DNA from: Vitis vinifera
Taxonomy: Eukaryota; Streptophyta; Magnoliopsida; Vitales; Vitaceae
NCBI RefSeq assembly: GCF_030704535.1
Contig: NC_081806.1
Span: 3,917,001-3,981,000, forward strand
Length of the DNA stretch: 64,000 nucleotides
Reading direction: 5' to 3'
Shown: piece by piece, positions 1 through 11,360 of the stretch
Layout: each line of letters opens with the position of its first letter
How positions within the stretch are numbered: position 1 is the first letter of the stretch
Notes under the pieces: generated by a model
Told to the model about the DNA's origin: nothing
Databases searched by the model: none
The model's input: the letters and a program-made list of their open reading frames with translations, nothing else
Made by a program: the position numbers and the translations under genes

Positions 1-989
1 TTTGATTTGTTCTTGATATGACACTGTGGGTCTTTCCAGAAAAAGATAATTCTTCTGTTTGTTTTTTTTATAGCTAAATTTTTGTCCCTGTTGGGACTTG
101 AACCTGGAACATCCCACAAACCCTGTTGGGTCTTTCAAGGGCATTCTTCTGTTTGTTAATTGCTTATTGAATTATTTTATTTTATTTATTTTTATTTTAG
201 ACTATCATGATGAAAGTACTACAATGAATATGGATTGGGACTATGAAAAGATACATTATTGAGTACAGTTTAACAAAATATTTGTAGATAGAGCAAAGTT
301 GAGATAAACATTAGTGTGACTGACCCCTCATGGTTAGGATAAAAACTTTGTTGAGTGGTATTTCCTCAAAACAGTAAATATTGCTTTAAGAGCTGAAAGC
401 ACCAGATAACATGATCACCTTTCTCTTCCTGCCATTGGCATAATTGTTGGAAAGAGAATGATTAGACTACACTGTCAATTAATCTTTCATCCACATATTC
501 ATGCTTTAAAAACCAATATCAGCAAATTAGTCCTATCATAATAAAGGTGTTCTGATCATCTAAAATCATTAGATTTAAAGCCATAAATGCGATGGTTGGT
601 ATGTATTCAATGAATAGTTTTTTAATCTGAGGAAGGATGTGCATTAATAATATTTCTCCAATGGTAGATAATTTTTCCTTTCGATTAATATTATAATTTA
701 TATTTTTAAAATTACTTCTTTGCACACAATATAAGAAAAGGTTTTTACTTGTACTTGGAGTTGCTCCTATTCATTATGTACAAATTTGGTCTTATCTCAA
801 TAGGTTTTTCTGTTTTACATCTGATTTACTGGGCATGCATGATGAATAATTAGTGAAGATCTGTTGAATTTTACTTATATTAATATCATGTGAGTTATGA
901 TGATGACATATTAGTATAACATCTCTCTGATTTGGAATTGTTTTGTCATAATTTGACAATTTGCTTTTTCCTGATTGATCTGATTGCAG

Positions 990-2495
990 GCAAATTTTAC
1001 TGGCATCTGAAATAATGGTTCTCATTGGCATACTCCTAAGCTTCAACATAATAATTCCATACTCTGTTCCACAATATGTCTGCTCAGGACTCATCATGTT
1101 TGTTTCTGCTGAAGTCCTTGAAGGTCAGTTTTAGCATTCTCATTCAACTCACTTACTTTTTTATTTGACCTCAAGAAAAGAAAGTAAAGTGAGAAACAAA
1201 AGAGGCGCTCCAACAACACTTACACCCCTTGTGGAAAGGAGCCAACTAATTTAACGAACTATTAGGAATACTAAGCAATTGAAAATCACCAGAGTTTTTA
1301 ATTCATCATAAGCAGTGAGGCATACTAGTTGTGGTTCATATTTGCAATTAAGTGTCCCATCATTTCTCAATTCTGGGTAGCATGGTTCCTCTTGTTTATA
1401 TTTAATGGCTTTTAGCAACATTTTTTTTTATCCCCTTGAATGAGATGGAAGAACCTTATCCTAGATGGAAAAACTATTAGGATTAGTCTTGTTAGTGTTT
1501 TTCTGTTTTTGTTATTTTATTTTCTTTGATTTCTTTCTATAGTTCCTGTATCTCAGGTTTGGACCTTTTTCTGATTGACATCCATTAATAATTTACATAC
1601 TAAATAAAAAAAGAAAGAAAGAAGAAAAAAGATTAAAAGATAAGTATGAGGAGAAGGATGCAATACAAGGACCTTCTTTAAGTCTGCTGTTGTGTCTTCA
1701 ACATTACATTTATTTTATCTCAAATTGGATCACCAAATTAAATCTCCATGAACCATCAGATAGAAAAATTCCAACCATGAGTTGGATACAAGTGACTTGT
1801 AAGTGAATAATTATGAAATTAAATGATTCAGAGTTTTATCTCCTTAATCTTTGTTATTCAAAATAGTTAATGCACCATATCGATACATCCTTTATTTTTT
1901 GGAATAAGCATCATGGAATGACCTTGGTAGAATATGGACAATTACCCGTTCCAGACACTCAAGACAAATTGACCTAGAGTTTTCTTTCTTATGCAAGAGG
2001 GACAGAGACAATTGGTGCTTCATTTTTTGATAGCTTTGTTTAAGAGTATAACATAAATTCTTCTATTTATGATGCCTTTGCGAAACAATTTGGGTTCTAA
2101 TTATTGATCCCATTTTGAGATTTATTGTTTCATTTGTGAACCACTATCGCATTGCTGTTAATAACAACAAAACTGTTCTGTTAATTTTAATTCCTTGGGT
2201 GGTTTTTTTTACTAACAGTATTTTTGAACTTCGATTTCATTTATCTATGAACCCAGGTGTCAATCTGGCACTCCTCTCTCGGGTTATGTCATCAAGGCTT
2301 TCTCGTGGAACCTACAATGGTGGACTGCTTTCAACTGAAGCTGGGACAATCGCTCGAGTAATTGCAGATGGCACAATAACCTTGGTTGGTTACTTGGGTG
2401 AGAGTAAGCTACTGAATATCACCCTACTTCCTTCACTTCTCATCTGCATATCCTCCATCATTGCTACCTTCTTTACCTACAACTCTCTCTATTAA
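990..2495 (+). CDS. SPX-MFS vacuolar phosphate transporter, 3' end (partial)
   Basis: Two exons, 990-1123 and 2257-2495, flanked by AG and GT; codon phase joins cleanly through a glycine ([11 protein letters not shown]). The protein tail reads [13 protein letters not shown], then [23 protein letters not shown], then [18 protein letters not shown], ending in TYNSLY. This closely resembles the C-terminus of Arabidopsis At4g22990-type proteins, which carry an N-terminal SPX domain (inositol-pyrophosphate sensor) and an MFS transporter domain and move phosphate into the vacuole. Only the last membrane helices are present; the SPX domain and most of the MFS core lie left of the window, and the first base shown completes a codon from an upstream exon. 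Positions 1-989 look like intron. Nothing is broken in the part seen. The family call is firm; which paralogue (PHT5/VPT) it is cannot be told from the tail. Confidence 0.9.
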
Positions 2496-3201
2496 TTCAT
2501 TTCTCTTGCATCAAAAGATGTAGTGTCTCCAAATCCATTCCATTTCCCTCAGTATTTCTCAGGTATTCTTTGCTATATAATTTTTCTTTTCTTTTCTGTT
2601 TGGTCCTGTATGCATGCTGTATAATATGCGAAAACTAGCTCCTTAATTCCCAATTGGATTTTCATAATTTTTTGAGCCTTCAGTGAAGAGGTCCTCTGTA
2701 TTGCAAGTTCAGCAACCTTTTCCATTCTTTTGTTGTTGATTCAAAGTATATCATCAATTACTAATACATCCTGCCCCTTCTAGTTGAATTATGCATGGTT
2801 GCCCTTATCTTCTGGGATTTTGAATTCTATCTTCTGAACCATTCCTTGCCCTGCCCATGTGCCATTTATGGTGTATATTTTTGTACCAAATGGTTGATTC
2901 TAATGCCGCAATAACCGATCACCATTCCACCTGGCCGCTGAGATCTGATTTCAGGTATTAAATGGTGCTAATTTTATTTTTTTAAAAGGAAAGGAAAATC
3001 AACTCAAATAACTAAATAAATAAATAATAGGGTAATGTTCCTCAAATTCAAAACACAAACCCCACTGATTCGTTAACATGTTTGATTTGCTAGAATGAAC
3101 CATACTTTCAATTTGATGAATCAAGTGAGACTTTGTTTACCTGTGATACGATTAACATCTTCTCCGTGATGCTTTGAGGTTGTATTTAGTCAAAACGCTA
3201 A

Positions 3202-3515
3202 GGGTATGTTTGGTTATTGAAAAATTTGAGAGAAAATGCAAAGGAAAGAAAATAGAGAGGAAAAGTAAAAGAAAAAAAAAAGTGAAGGAAAATAAAAATA
3301 GAGTTAAAGATGATAAATTATTTTTATTTACTATTTTAAATTCATTTTATTTATTTGAACTCATCAATATAAAGATTAAATAATTTTAAAATGTATAAGT
3401 TTTTAACTAATTTTAATTATATTTAATTTAAAAAAAATATTTTTAGGATAATTAAATATAAAAAAATCATTTTTCTCAATATTTTTTTTCATACTTTTCG
3501 TAATCAAACATAACC
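3202..3515 (+). mobile_element. Tourist-like (PIF/Harbinger) MITE
   Basis: A 314-bp AT-rich element with no coding capacity. The left end reads GGGTATGTTTGGTTATTG and the right end, read on the minus strand, GGTTATGTTTGATTACG, giving imperfect terminal inverted repeats of about 17 bp. Both ends are flanked by TAA (3199-3201 and 3516-3518), the 3-bp target duplication typical of PIF/Harbinger elements. The interior has a purine-rich left half. Related copies occur at 6742-6900 and about 53560-53744. Confidence 0.75.
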
Positions 3516-4619
3516 TAAGCAATCCTCTTATGGTACTAAAACTTTTCCTTCCTTTTATATCCTTTCGACATGAAACCAAGGTGACAGCTGTAACTCTCAT
3601 CATGATTCCATCAAAAAATGCAAACATTTTTCTTTTCCATTTTCTCTTCCCCCATTACCTCTGGCACAATAGGCATCAAAGCATGGAAAAGTAAAGCAAG
3701 CGTTGTTTATATGAAGGTAATTATTGATTCCACTTCGTTTTTTGGTGAAAGCGATGTCAAGGTCCCATTAACACCCACTCAAACTCACCTCCTGACCCAC
3801 CCCTATCAGACATGAGGCTTAGCGTCATGCCACAAATTCTTTGATAAACTGGGCTTTGAAAATGCTGCTACTGAAGTAATTTTGGTTGCTCAAATCGAGT
3901 CGTGACTTTCGACTTCAAGAATGCATTTACCTCTCCAATTCAATCGCCGATAAAGATGGCATGCATTATAATTTATTAGATATGGTGGAAACTTAATGCT
4001 TGGTCAATGAGACTGCGACAGCAGACGGCAGCAGCAGTGTGGAGTATCTTCCCCGATACTCTCCAGCCTTCCTTTTATTTATATAAAAAACCAGAGGTCA
4101 TAACGAGAGAGGATGATATTAAGGATGGGATGAGGGATCCTTTCACTAAATAAAATAAATAAATATTAATCATAAGGCTTATGCAGTACATAACCATCAT
4201 TATTCTCTGCAAATTTTCATTTTTTGAAGTGCTAAATGATGGCTTTATAATACAGTCAAGCAATTATTCATACGCCATTGCATAATGAAAATTTCCACAA
4301 TATTAATTGTAGAAAATCCTCATCAATATTAATACTAAAAAAGACCTCATGCGTAGTAGTTCCAATTGGTGTGGGCAATGGACAATGTCATGAATGTTCC
4401 CTATGATTTCATTTCATCTCTTTAAGACTAAAATTCATTTCAACCAACCAATTGGACGGTTGTCAAAAACATTTAAGAATTACTATAGTTTTCAAATTAT
4501 GTACTAAGAAATTCCCGTACATTATCTATATAAAGAGGGTGTAACTGATATGTTACAATGTCTTTGTAAAAGATCCACAATTTTCTTTAAGTGATTTATT
4601 ATAGCTAGCTCTGGCCTAT

Positions 4620-5040
4620 ATGGCTTTGTTTGAAAAGTGTTTCTAAAAGTAGTTTTGAAAAACGGTTTTTGAAAATACTTTTTAGAAACTTTTCTTTAAT
4701 GGTTTATAAAATAAAAATTTGTTTAAAAACTTAAAATGTTTTTAATATGTTTGTTATGTTTTTAAAAATAATTTTTATAGTTTTATCATTCTTAATAATT
4801 ATTTTTTAAAATTAGTTATAAGAAAATAAGTGGAAATAGTTGAAAACAATTAAAAGATATTATTTGAAAATATCAAAATTTGTTTGATCATATGATTTAA
4901 AAATAGTTTTTAAAAATTTTTAACACAATTTAGTTTTGTTGTTCTCTAAAAACATTTTTTTAAAATAAAACGAAATAAATAATAATTTTTAAAGAACAAG
5001 TAAGAGTTATTTTCACCCGTTTTTAAAAAACAAAAGAAAA
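4620..5040 (+). repeat. AT-rich MITE-like repeat, family B copy 1
   Basis: Non-coding and about 80% AT. Its interior (for example TAAAATAAAAATTTGTTTA, then repeated AACAATTAAAA) matches the repeat at about 19455-19875 in the same order, and the one at about 36270-36643 in reverse complement. The ends are poorly defined. The 5041-5145 stretch next to it may be a second, truncated relic. Calling it a MITE is an inference from its size, AT content and dispersed copies. Confidence 0.45.
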
Positions 5041-6348
5041 TTTTGGGCCAATTTGGTTATATTTTTAAAAAACTATTTTTAAGTGAAAAAATAAAATACA
5101 TTTTTTAAAAACAAATTTTAAAAAAACATGACCACCCGGCCCTCATATTCTCCATTTTTAAGAACAAAAAACTATTTTTTGTTTTTTAATTCATAAATAT
5201 ATTTTTTTTCCAATTTTATTATTATGAAAAACATAAAACTATTTAATTTCTCTATTGAGGTCTCTAGCCCATTATTATAATCCAAATTCTTTTGAATTAT
5301 TTTGGGGCGCCCCTCAAGCGCTGGCAAATAGATTGACGGTGCAATCCCTTCTGTCACTGTCACTATCATTTGCCGTAGTTGTCAATTGATCATTGCCAAG
5401 AAATAAATTTTCTTTGTCAACCATTTAAATTCTTAATATGACATACTGCACTAGAGTGTTTTAAATCAATTATTATTAAAATTAAATTTAAAATCCATAG
5501 TTAAGATTTTGGGTTCAGAGTCTACAAGGAATTTTTGTTAGAAAAAAAAAAAAAACATATGGTATAGAAATAATCTCCTTAATTAAGACATAAAAGAGAG
5601 AAATAATCTTTTAAAAAAGAAGAAGAAGCATTGATAACCCATACCAACTGCCCAAATAAGTCAGCTTTTAATTTAGGGGACAGGTAATGGTCAATATAAA
5701 TGCAGAGGACGAAAGAGCTGCGCTGGACGGTGTGGTTAGAGCCACTATCTAACAGGACTTCTACTTATAGCCTTCCCCATTTAGTGAACCTGAACTACTT
5801 CTCACAAGCAGTTGGATCTCAATTAAATCTTCCACACCTAATTTTGATTTTCCCACGTCATTCCTGCGTCTCACAAACCTGTTAGTATTAGTCTTATCAT
5901 CTATTGATTGGAACCAGCCCCACTTCAGATTTCAAATTCAGAGGAGAAGTAGTGATATTGGCCCACATTTTTTGTGGCCAAAAATCAAATGACGCACACT
6001 GATTAGGTGCAGTTTTCAATGCCCAACTGTCTCTCTCTCACTCACACTCACAAAAATATTATATATTTAGCAACTCATGATAAAAATAGTCCAACATTTT
6101 CTGCAGTATCTCAAGTTTCTTCTTTCTTTTTTGCTTATAAAAAAGGACCTCCTTCTCTTTGTTTTTGCTTTAAATTCGGGAAATGGGTGTCACAGTATCT
6201 GCACTTTCTTGAATCTTTAGGCCTTTGGGGGATTAGAAAACAAGTTAGGAGATAGGTTTGTGATCTGTCTTGGTCTTGGAGAAAGTGAACAAGAGATCTT
6301 TGTACCAGGCCAAACTTATTGCCCGCAGAAATTGTTGGGCTTTTGGTT

Positions 6349-6356
6349 TATATAAA
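6349..6356 (+). promoter_or_regulatory. TATA box of HOTHEAD-like gene
   Basis: The octamer ATATAAAG-type TATA (TTATATAAAG context) lies about 100 bases before the ATG at 6452, leaving room for a 5' UTR of about 65-70 bases. Position and sequence fit a plant Pol II core promoter. Confidence 0.6.
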
Positions 6357-6451
6357 GAAGCTTTGTAGAACACCCCACATTGTACAAGCCATTTTCCTCT
6401 TGGGTGTTTTTTTTTGGGCGGATTCCAAGTGAGGTGTGACCGTGTGAGAGA

Positions 6452-6908
6452 ATGGGAGTTGGGTTGTGGCGATTCATTCTTGCTGCTTTTGCTGGAGTGC
6501 TTGTCTTCTTTCATGGCTTCTGTTCTTCAGAGAAAGGTGCCCAGTCTTCACTACCCTTTTTTCTTTCTTTTTTCTTTTTTCTTTTTTTTGCATTTTGCTG
6601 CTTGCCCTTTGTACATTTTTCTGAAAGGAAGTCCCTTGCTTACACAATTTGGTAACATAAAATATGCATAATAAGTCTCTCCAATCCATTCAAATTTTCA
6701 CCAATAATGAATTTCCCTTCATTTTTCTTTTCTCCTCCTAAGGCTATGTTTGATTCCACAATATTTGAGGGAAAATAAATAAATAAATTTTAAATTAATA
6801 GATAATTTTAAATTCATTTTATTTATTTTAATTCTTCTATATAAAATATGGATAAATGACATATTTAATTTTTTTAATGGAAATCAAATATAACAAAATC
6901 ATTTTTTT

Positions 6909-6946
<38 letters not shown>

Positions 6947-9642
6947 TATTTCTTATTTAACAATGGAATAAATCAGATATTGAAATTGATTTTGTTTGAC
7001 AATGGGGTAAATTCAATGTTTTAGGAGGTAAAAGGTCATCAATTTGAAAAAAGTGGCTTATATTTTAACCGTTGATCCTATTAATATCACAATGTCACAA
7101 GTTTACAAGCATGTAAACTTGGCCTCATTTACCACCTCACGTGTCTGAAAAATGTGCTACTAAAAAGCTACCCGTATTTTGAATTAAACGTAGATAACTA
7201 TCACAAAGGCCTTGCTGCACAAGACCCTGTGGTTGGTTGGAGGCCCCCGATTTCATGCAGTTAAGTATCAGAAGAACAGGAATATAACCCATGACTCTGG
7301 CTTCATACTAAATGATATGTTTCCATCAAAATCGATACTACTCTCATCGCAGTCAAGTTCTAATAAATGCCATGCAGTGACCCAAAAATAATAGAAATCT
7401 GGGGTCCAAAAATAAGTTACCTGTCGAGAGTGTGGCAGGTGGTTGGACATTTTCGTAATTAACAATGTTTCAATGGTGTCAGTTTCATTTGGGCATGCAT
7501 GGGGGTCGTCTTCATTGTAATTAATTCAGCCATACCAACCTCACCAACCAAAAGCATAAAATGCGGCTCTTTTAATGTTGTCGAGCTTTTGATAATTTTC
7601 TACAATAATGTTGATTATTGTATGAATGTTAATGTACAGAGAGTGTACTGAATTAGTATAATCTTTCTCTTTACAGCTCCAAACTACAGCTTCATGCACC
7701 AAGCCACGTCCGCGCCGGCGATTTCATACTACGACTACATCATTGTCGGCGGTGGTACAGCCGGCTGCCCCTTAGCCGCCACTCTCTCCCAAAACTACAG
7801 CGTTTTGCTCCTGGAACGTGGCGGCGCACCCTACGGCAACCCCAACATCACCAATCTGGGTTCCTTTGGCGCCCCATTCTCCGACTTCTCTCCAACATCG
7901 CCGTCGCAGCGGTTCGTATCAGAGGACGGCGTTATTAACGCTCGCGCGCGAGTTCTTGGCGGCGGAAGTTGCTTGAACGCGGGGTTCTACACACGCGCGG
8001 GGCCGGATTATGTGGAAGAGGTGGGGTGGGATAGTGGGATGGTGAAGGAGTCGTATGAGTGGGTGGAGAAGGTGGTGGCGTTCAAGCCGCCGATGCGGCA
8101 GTGGCAGTCGGCGGTGAGAGATGGGCTGCTTGAGGTTGGGGTGTTGCCGTACAATGGGTTTACGTATGACCATATATATGGGACCAAGATTGGTGGAACC
8201 ATATTTGACCCCGACGGCCACCGTCACACGGCGGCTGATCTGCTGCAATATGCTAACCCTACCGGACTTACTGTTCTTCTTCATGCAACTGTGCATAAGA
8301 TCACCTTCAGAAGAAGAGGTATCATTTTTTTATTTCTTCAATTAAAAAAAAAATATAGTTTTGTTTAAATTTTTTTATGTAAATGATGACATCACTGGAT
8401 GAATTAAACAGGAAAGGTAAGGCCAGTGGCTCATGGGGTGATATTCAGAGACGTGTTAGGGAAGAAGCACAAAGCGTACCTGAAGAGGGACTCCAAGAAT
8501 GAGATCATAGTCTCATCTGGAGCACTTGGAAGCCCACAACTGTTGATGTTGAGTGGGGTGGGCCCAGCCCAGCAAATTAAGGCCCATAACATTTCACTTG
8601 TACTTGACCTGCCCATGGTGGGCCAGAGGATGTCAGATAACCCAATGAACGCCATCTTCATTCCCTCTCCTCTCCCAGTTGAGGTCTCTCTCATTCAAGT
8701 CGTGGGCATCACCCACTCTGGCACCTACATCGAAGCCGCAAGCGGTGAAAACTTCGCCGCTAGCGGTCCTCAAAGGGACTTCGGAATGTTCTCCCCCAAG
8801 GTACACGTACACTTCATCCCCCATTTCTGCTTTCCTTTTTCTTTTGGGCTTTTGGCCTTTTGGACCATCATGATGACCCATTGGGCCCAAATATGAAACA
8901 ACCCATTTGCAGATTGGACAGCTGGCAACAGTGCCCCCAAAGCAAAGAACACCAGAAGCCATAGCCAAAGCCATAGATTCCATGAGCAAGCTTGACGAAA
9001 CAGCCTTCAGAGGAGGATTCATCCTTGAGAAAATCATGGGCCCAATCTCCACGGGCCATCTGGAGCTCCAAAGCCGCAACCCCAACGACAACCCCTCCGT
9101 AACATTCAACTACTTCAAAGAGCCTGAGGACTTACAGAGATGTGTTAATGGCATGCAAATCATTGAAAAAATAATAGAGTCAAAGGCATTCTCCCAATTC
9201 AAATATGATTACTTATCAGTCCCAGCATTGATCAACATGACCCTCAATTTCCCAGTCAACTTGGTGCCAAGGCATGATAATGCTTCCACCTCCCTAGAGC
9301 AGTTCTGTAAGGACACCGTGATGACTATATGGCATTATCATGGAGGCTGCCAAGTTGGTAGCGTGGTGGATCATGATTATAAGGTTCTTGGCGTTGATGC
9401 CCTACGAGTCATCGATGGATCAACCTTCAACGCCTCTCCTGGGACTAATCCTCAGGCCACCGTCATGATGCTTGGAAGGTATATACATCTAAATATTACA
9501 TCCTACTCAATTGATATTGAAATAATCCTAGACCATATCAGCATATGTTACTACTCGAGAGATGATGCTTGATTTTTTATGGCGCAGGTACATGGGACTA
9601 AGGATTCTGAGCGAGAGACTTGCGAGTGATTTGTCCAAGTAG
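6452..9642 (+). CDS. HOTHEAD-like GMC oxidoreductase, 5 exons
   Basis: Exons 6452-6536, 7677-8318, 8412-8800, 8913-9478 and 9588-9642 splice in frame into 578 residues (Arabidopsis HOTHEAD is about 594). Residues 1-26 form a hydrophobic signal peptide. The FAD-binding core follows: YIIVGGGTAG (glycines around 53-58) with the ribose-binding Glu near 75. The first GMC signature, ARVLGGGSCLNAGFYTRA, is at about 120-137; the second is the GALGSPQLLMLSGVG segment in exon 3. The active-site WHYHGG (His 513 and 515) and GTNPQAT (Asn near 551) are intact. HOTHEAD is needed for cuticle formation and to keep floral organs from fusing, and is thought to oxidise omega-hydroxy fatty acids; (R)-mandelonitrile lyases are the closest other group. 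The LERGG and TYDHIYGTKIGGTIFD segments favour HOTHEAD over the lyases. All five junctions are canonical and no frame is broken. Confidence 0.92.
6742..6900 (+). mobile_element. Truncated Tourist-like MITE in intron 1
   Basis: Lies in the first intron of the HOTHEAD-like gene. It starts after TAA with GGCTATGTTTGATTC, like the terminal repeat of the MITE at 3202-3515, and its right part (AATCAAATATAACAAAATC) resembles that element's right interior. The true right end is lost; a pure (TA)n run at about 6911-6942 begins just beyond. Probably an older relative of the 3202 element. Confidence 0.5.
6908..6943. repeat. (TA)n microsatellite
   Basis: About 17 uninterrupted TA units in intron 1 of the HOTHEAD-like gene. 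Such a run is likely to vary in length between individuals. Confidence 0.9.
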
Positions 9643-10836
9643 ATGGACGATGAGCATCAGTACTTGTTTTATTTTTTATGGAGATTCATGCGCTTGAGTT
9701 AGAGGAATTGATCAGTTGGGAGTTGATAATAGTTTGAAGCAACTCTTGGTCTAGAAAGAGGTTAATTGAGAATGAAAAATGTGTTCAGTCCTTGTTTGCT
9801 CTTTAATACTACATTAGTTACGGTTGTGCATGGAGATTTATTTCCTTGTTGAAACTTGTTAGTGGATTGATTAAAGGTTGGTTTGCTTGTCGACAATTGT
9901 TTGTGAAGGTAGTCAACATGATGAAGGAAAATGAACATGGATTTAGGATGGGTAAATCTTAAGAAAATTAAATGCCCCTAGCTAGCTAGGTCCAATATTT
10001 TAAATAAATGGGTACTATATAACAATGCATTATAAACATTGATGTCTGAAATATAATGAAGGTAGTAACACCTCAAAGTATAGAAGTCATAAAAGAACGA
10101 TCTTTGGTGTAGTTAAATTATAGGGACAATGCTATTGTAGAAATGATCAGAAAATTCAAAAAGTTGCATAAAGAAAATCCACTGGCAACAGGCTAGAGCT
10201 GAAAGCTCTTGAAATAATGGTAGAGTTGAAGCCAAAGTAGATAAATTAGGTGATGAATATTTGACAGAAAACTGTGAAAGGTAATGAATATATGAGAGAA
10301 AAGAAGGAAAAAGTAAAGATTTGAAATAAGGATAGAATATATGGGGTCTACCCATTACTCTACAACTAATGGGAATTGGTTAGAACCAATCTGCAAATAT
10401 CTAAGTTCAACTTCACATGGGATCATAATGAAACAAACAGTTGTCAGATTCTGAGAGAGGAAAGGTTAGATTAGACATGTCCATAAGTTAGTGATGAAGT
10501 AGGTAACACTCCTATTAAAGGGCTGAGTTAGAAGAACAACTCAACATCAGATACTAAAAATTTCAACTTATTCAGACCAAATGAATGATGGTTTCTCAAA
10601 CAAATTAATGCAATCGATCGAGGATTGATACCAATTTTTGTTTTCTTAGTAAAAGAACAAACAGAGATATGTGCACCTTCATAGGCCAGATACATGGAAG
10701 ACAAAAGCATTTGAAGACTATGGGCATTGTCCTGATTGGACAAAAATAACATTGGATCCAAGGTTGTGTTGAATTCAGAGTCACCCAAAAGACGAAAACA
10801 TAAAGCACAATAAAAAAACGAGAGGAATATGACACA
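9643..10836. other. 3' flank of HOTHEAD-like gene; no gene seen
   Basis: The 3' UTR probably runs to about 9850. Beyond it I see no exon structure, repeat ends or RNA gene. The minus-strand open frame at 10605-11096 overlaps the MIR399 promoter and is rejected as a gene. Confidence 0.5.
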
Positions 10837-10844
10837 GAATATAC
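10837..10844 (+). promoter_or_regulatory. P1BS-type site, distal
   Basis: GAATATAC fits the PHR1-binding consensus GNATATNC. It lies about 490 bases before the mature miR399 and about 310 before the TATA box. A single match could be chance in AT-rich DNA; it gains weight from the two closer sites. Confidence 0.45.
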
Positions 10845-11061
10845 CTTGAGGGCCAGAATTTCTTGCCTCCTTCTGTAAGCGAAAGAGGGCATCTCTCCTC
10901 TGGACTGCTTTTTCTCATCCTCCCTGATCCAAACAGATATGGAGGAAAAAAAACATTCATGGGTCGAAATCATGCTATGTAGAATCTCAAACATTAGTAA
11001 GAAGCTTTTGATCAGACAAGAGCCTTTGCATGGAATGCTAACTTTAAGAGAAGGCATCAAA

Positions 11062-11069
11062 GGATATCC
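11062..11069 (+). promoter_or_regulatory. P1BS (PHR1-binding) site 1 of the proximal pair
   Basis: GGATATCC, a perfectly palindromic match to GNATATNC, 80 bases before the TATA box of the MIR399 gene. PHR1-type MYB factors bind this motif to induce phosphate-starvation genes, and Arabidopsis MIR399 promoters use it. Pairing with the site at 11086 makes function likely. Confidence 0.7.
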
Positions 11070-11085
11070 CTGGCATAACCCTCTA

Positions 11086-11093
11086 GCATATGC
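11086..11093 (+). promoter_or_regulatory. P1BS site 2 of the proximal pair
   Basis: GCATATGC, a second palindromic match to GNATATNC, centred 24 bases from the first, which puts both on roughly one DNA face two helical turns apart. It lies about 56 bases before the TATA box at 11149. Confidence 0.65.
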
Positions 11094-11148
11094 CATTTCT
11101 CAATGGCTTATTCCATAGCTAGGCCTCGAAAAGAAGAGCTTTCTGGAC

Positions 11149-11157
11149 TATATATAT
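11149..11157 (+). promoter_or_regulatory. TATA box of MIR399
   Basis: TATATATAT-type box about 80 bases before the start of the hairpin. Transcription would start near 11180-11190, giving a short 5' leader before the precursor stem. Confidence 0.6.
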
Positions 11158-11227
11158 GTGAAGCTCAAGGGTCCCCTAATTGGCATAACCCAGATGATCA
11201 TGTGGCGAGCGGACAGTGTTCACTACT

Positions 11228-11360
11228 AAGCGAAGTAGTTGTAGGGCTTCTCTCCTTCTGGCAGGAGATGGCAATAGATTATCCTTTGTGGCTTATCTCC
11301 GGTGTTGATTAACTTCCAATGACCCGCCAAAGGAGAGTTGCCCTGTGACTACTTCTGCTT
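11228..11360 (+). ncRNA. MIR399: MIR399 precursor (mature miR399 at 11325-11345)
   Basis: The 3' arm holds a 21-mer starting CGCCAAAGGAGAG and ending TTGCCCTG, which is the miR399 sequence with C rather than U at its 5' end, a variant I recall from grapevine. The 5' arm at about 11242-11264 (AGGGCTTCTCTCCTTCTGGC) pairs with it, apart from a two-base mismatch and one bulge. The stem extends outward: AAGCGAAGTAGT at 11228-11239 pairs with ACTACTTCTGCTT at 11348-11360. The loop is about 60 bases. miR399 moves from shoot to root under phosphate starvation and cleaves PHO2/UBC24 mRNA, raising phosphate uptake. The TATA box and three P1BS sites upstream fit PHR1 control. The 5' C could affect Argonaute loading, since AGO1 prefers U. 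Confidence 0.93.

Larger units (their letters stand above)
2496..6451. other. Intergenic, AT-rich, with MITEs
   Basis: The first few hundred bases are probably the 3' UTR of the phosphate transporter gene. Two short repeats listed separately lie at 3202-3515 and about 4620-5040. Short open frames at 3174-3815, 5172-5369 and 5700-6255 show no family resemblance, splice structure or codon bias and are not called. The last 100 bases are the promoter and 5' UTR of the HOTHEAD-like gene. Confidence 0.6.

Noticed and set aside
94-104. GGTTCAAGTCC on the minus strand, like a tRNA B box
   Set aside because: No A box or cloverleaf can be built upstream; at best a faint tRNA-derived SINE relic.
10605-11096. 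Minus-strand open frame of 163 codons
   Set aside because: It covers the MIR399 promoter including P1BS sites, has no recognisable domain, and shows no exon-like neighbours.
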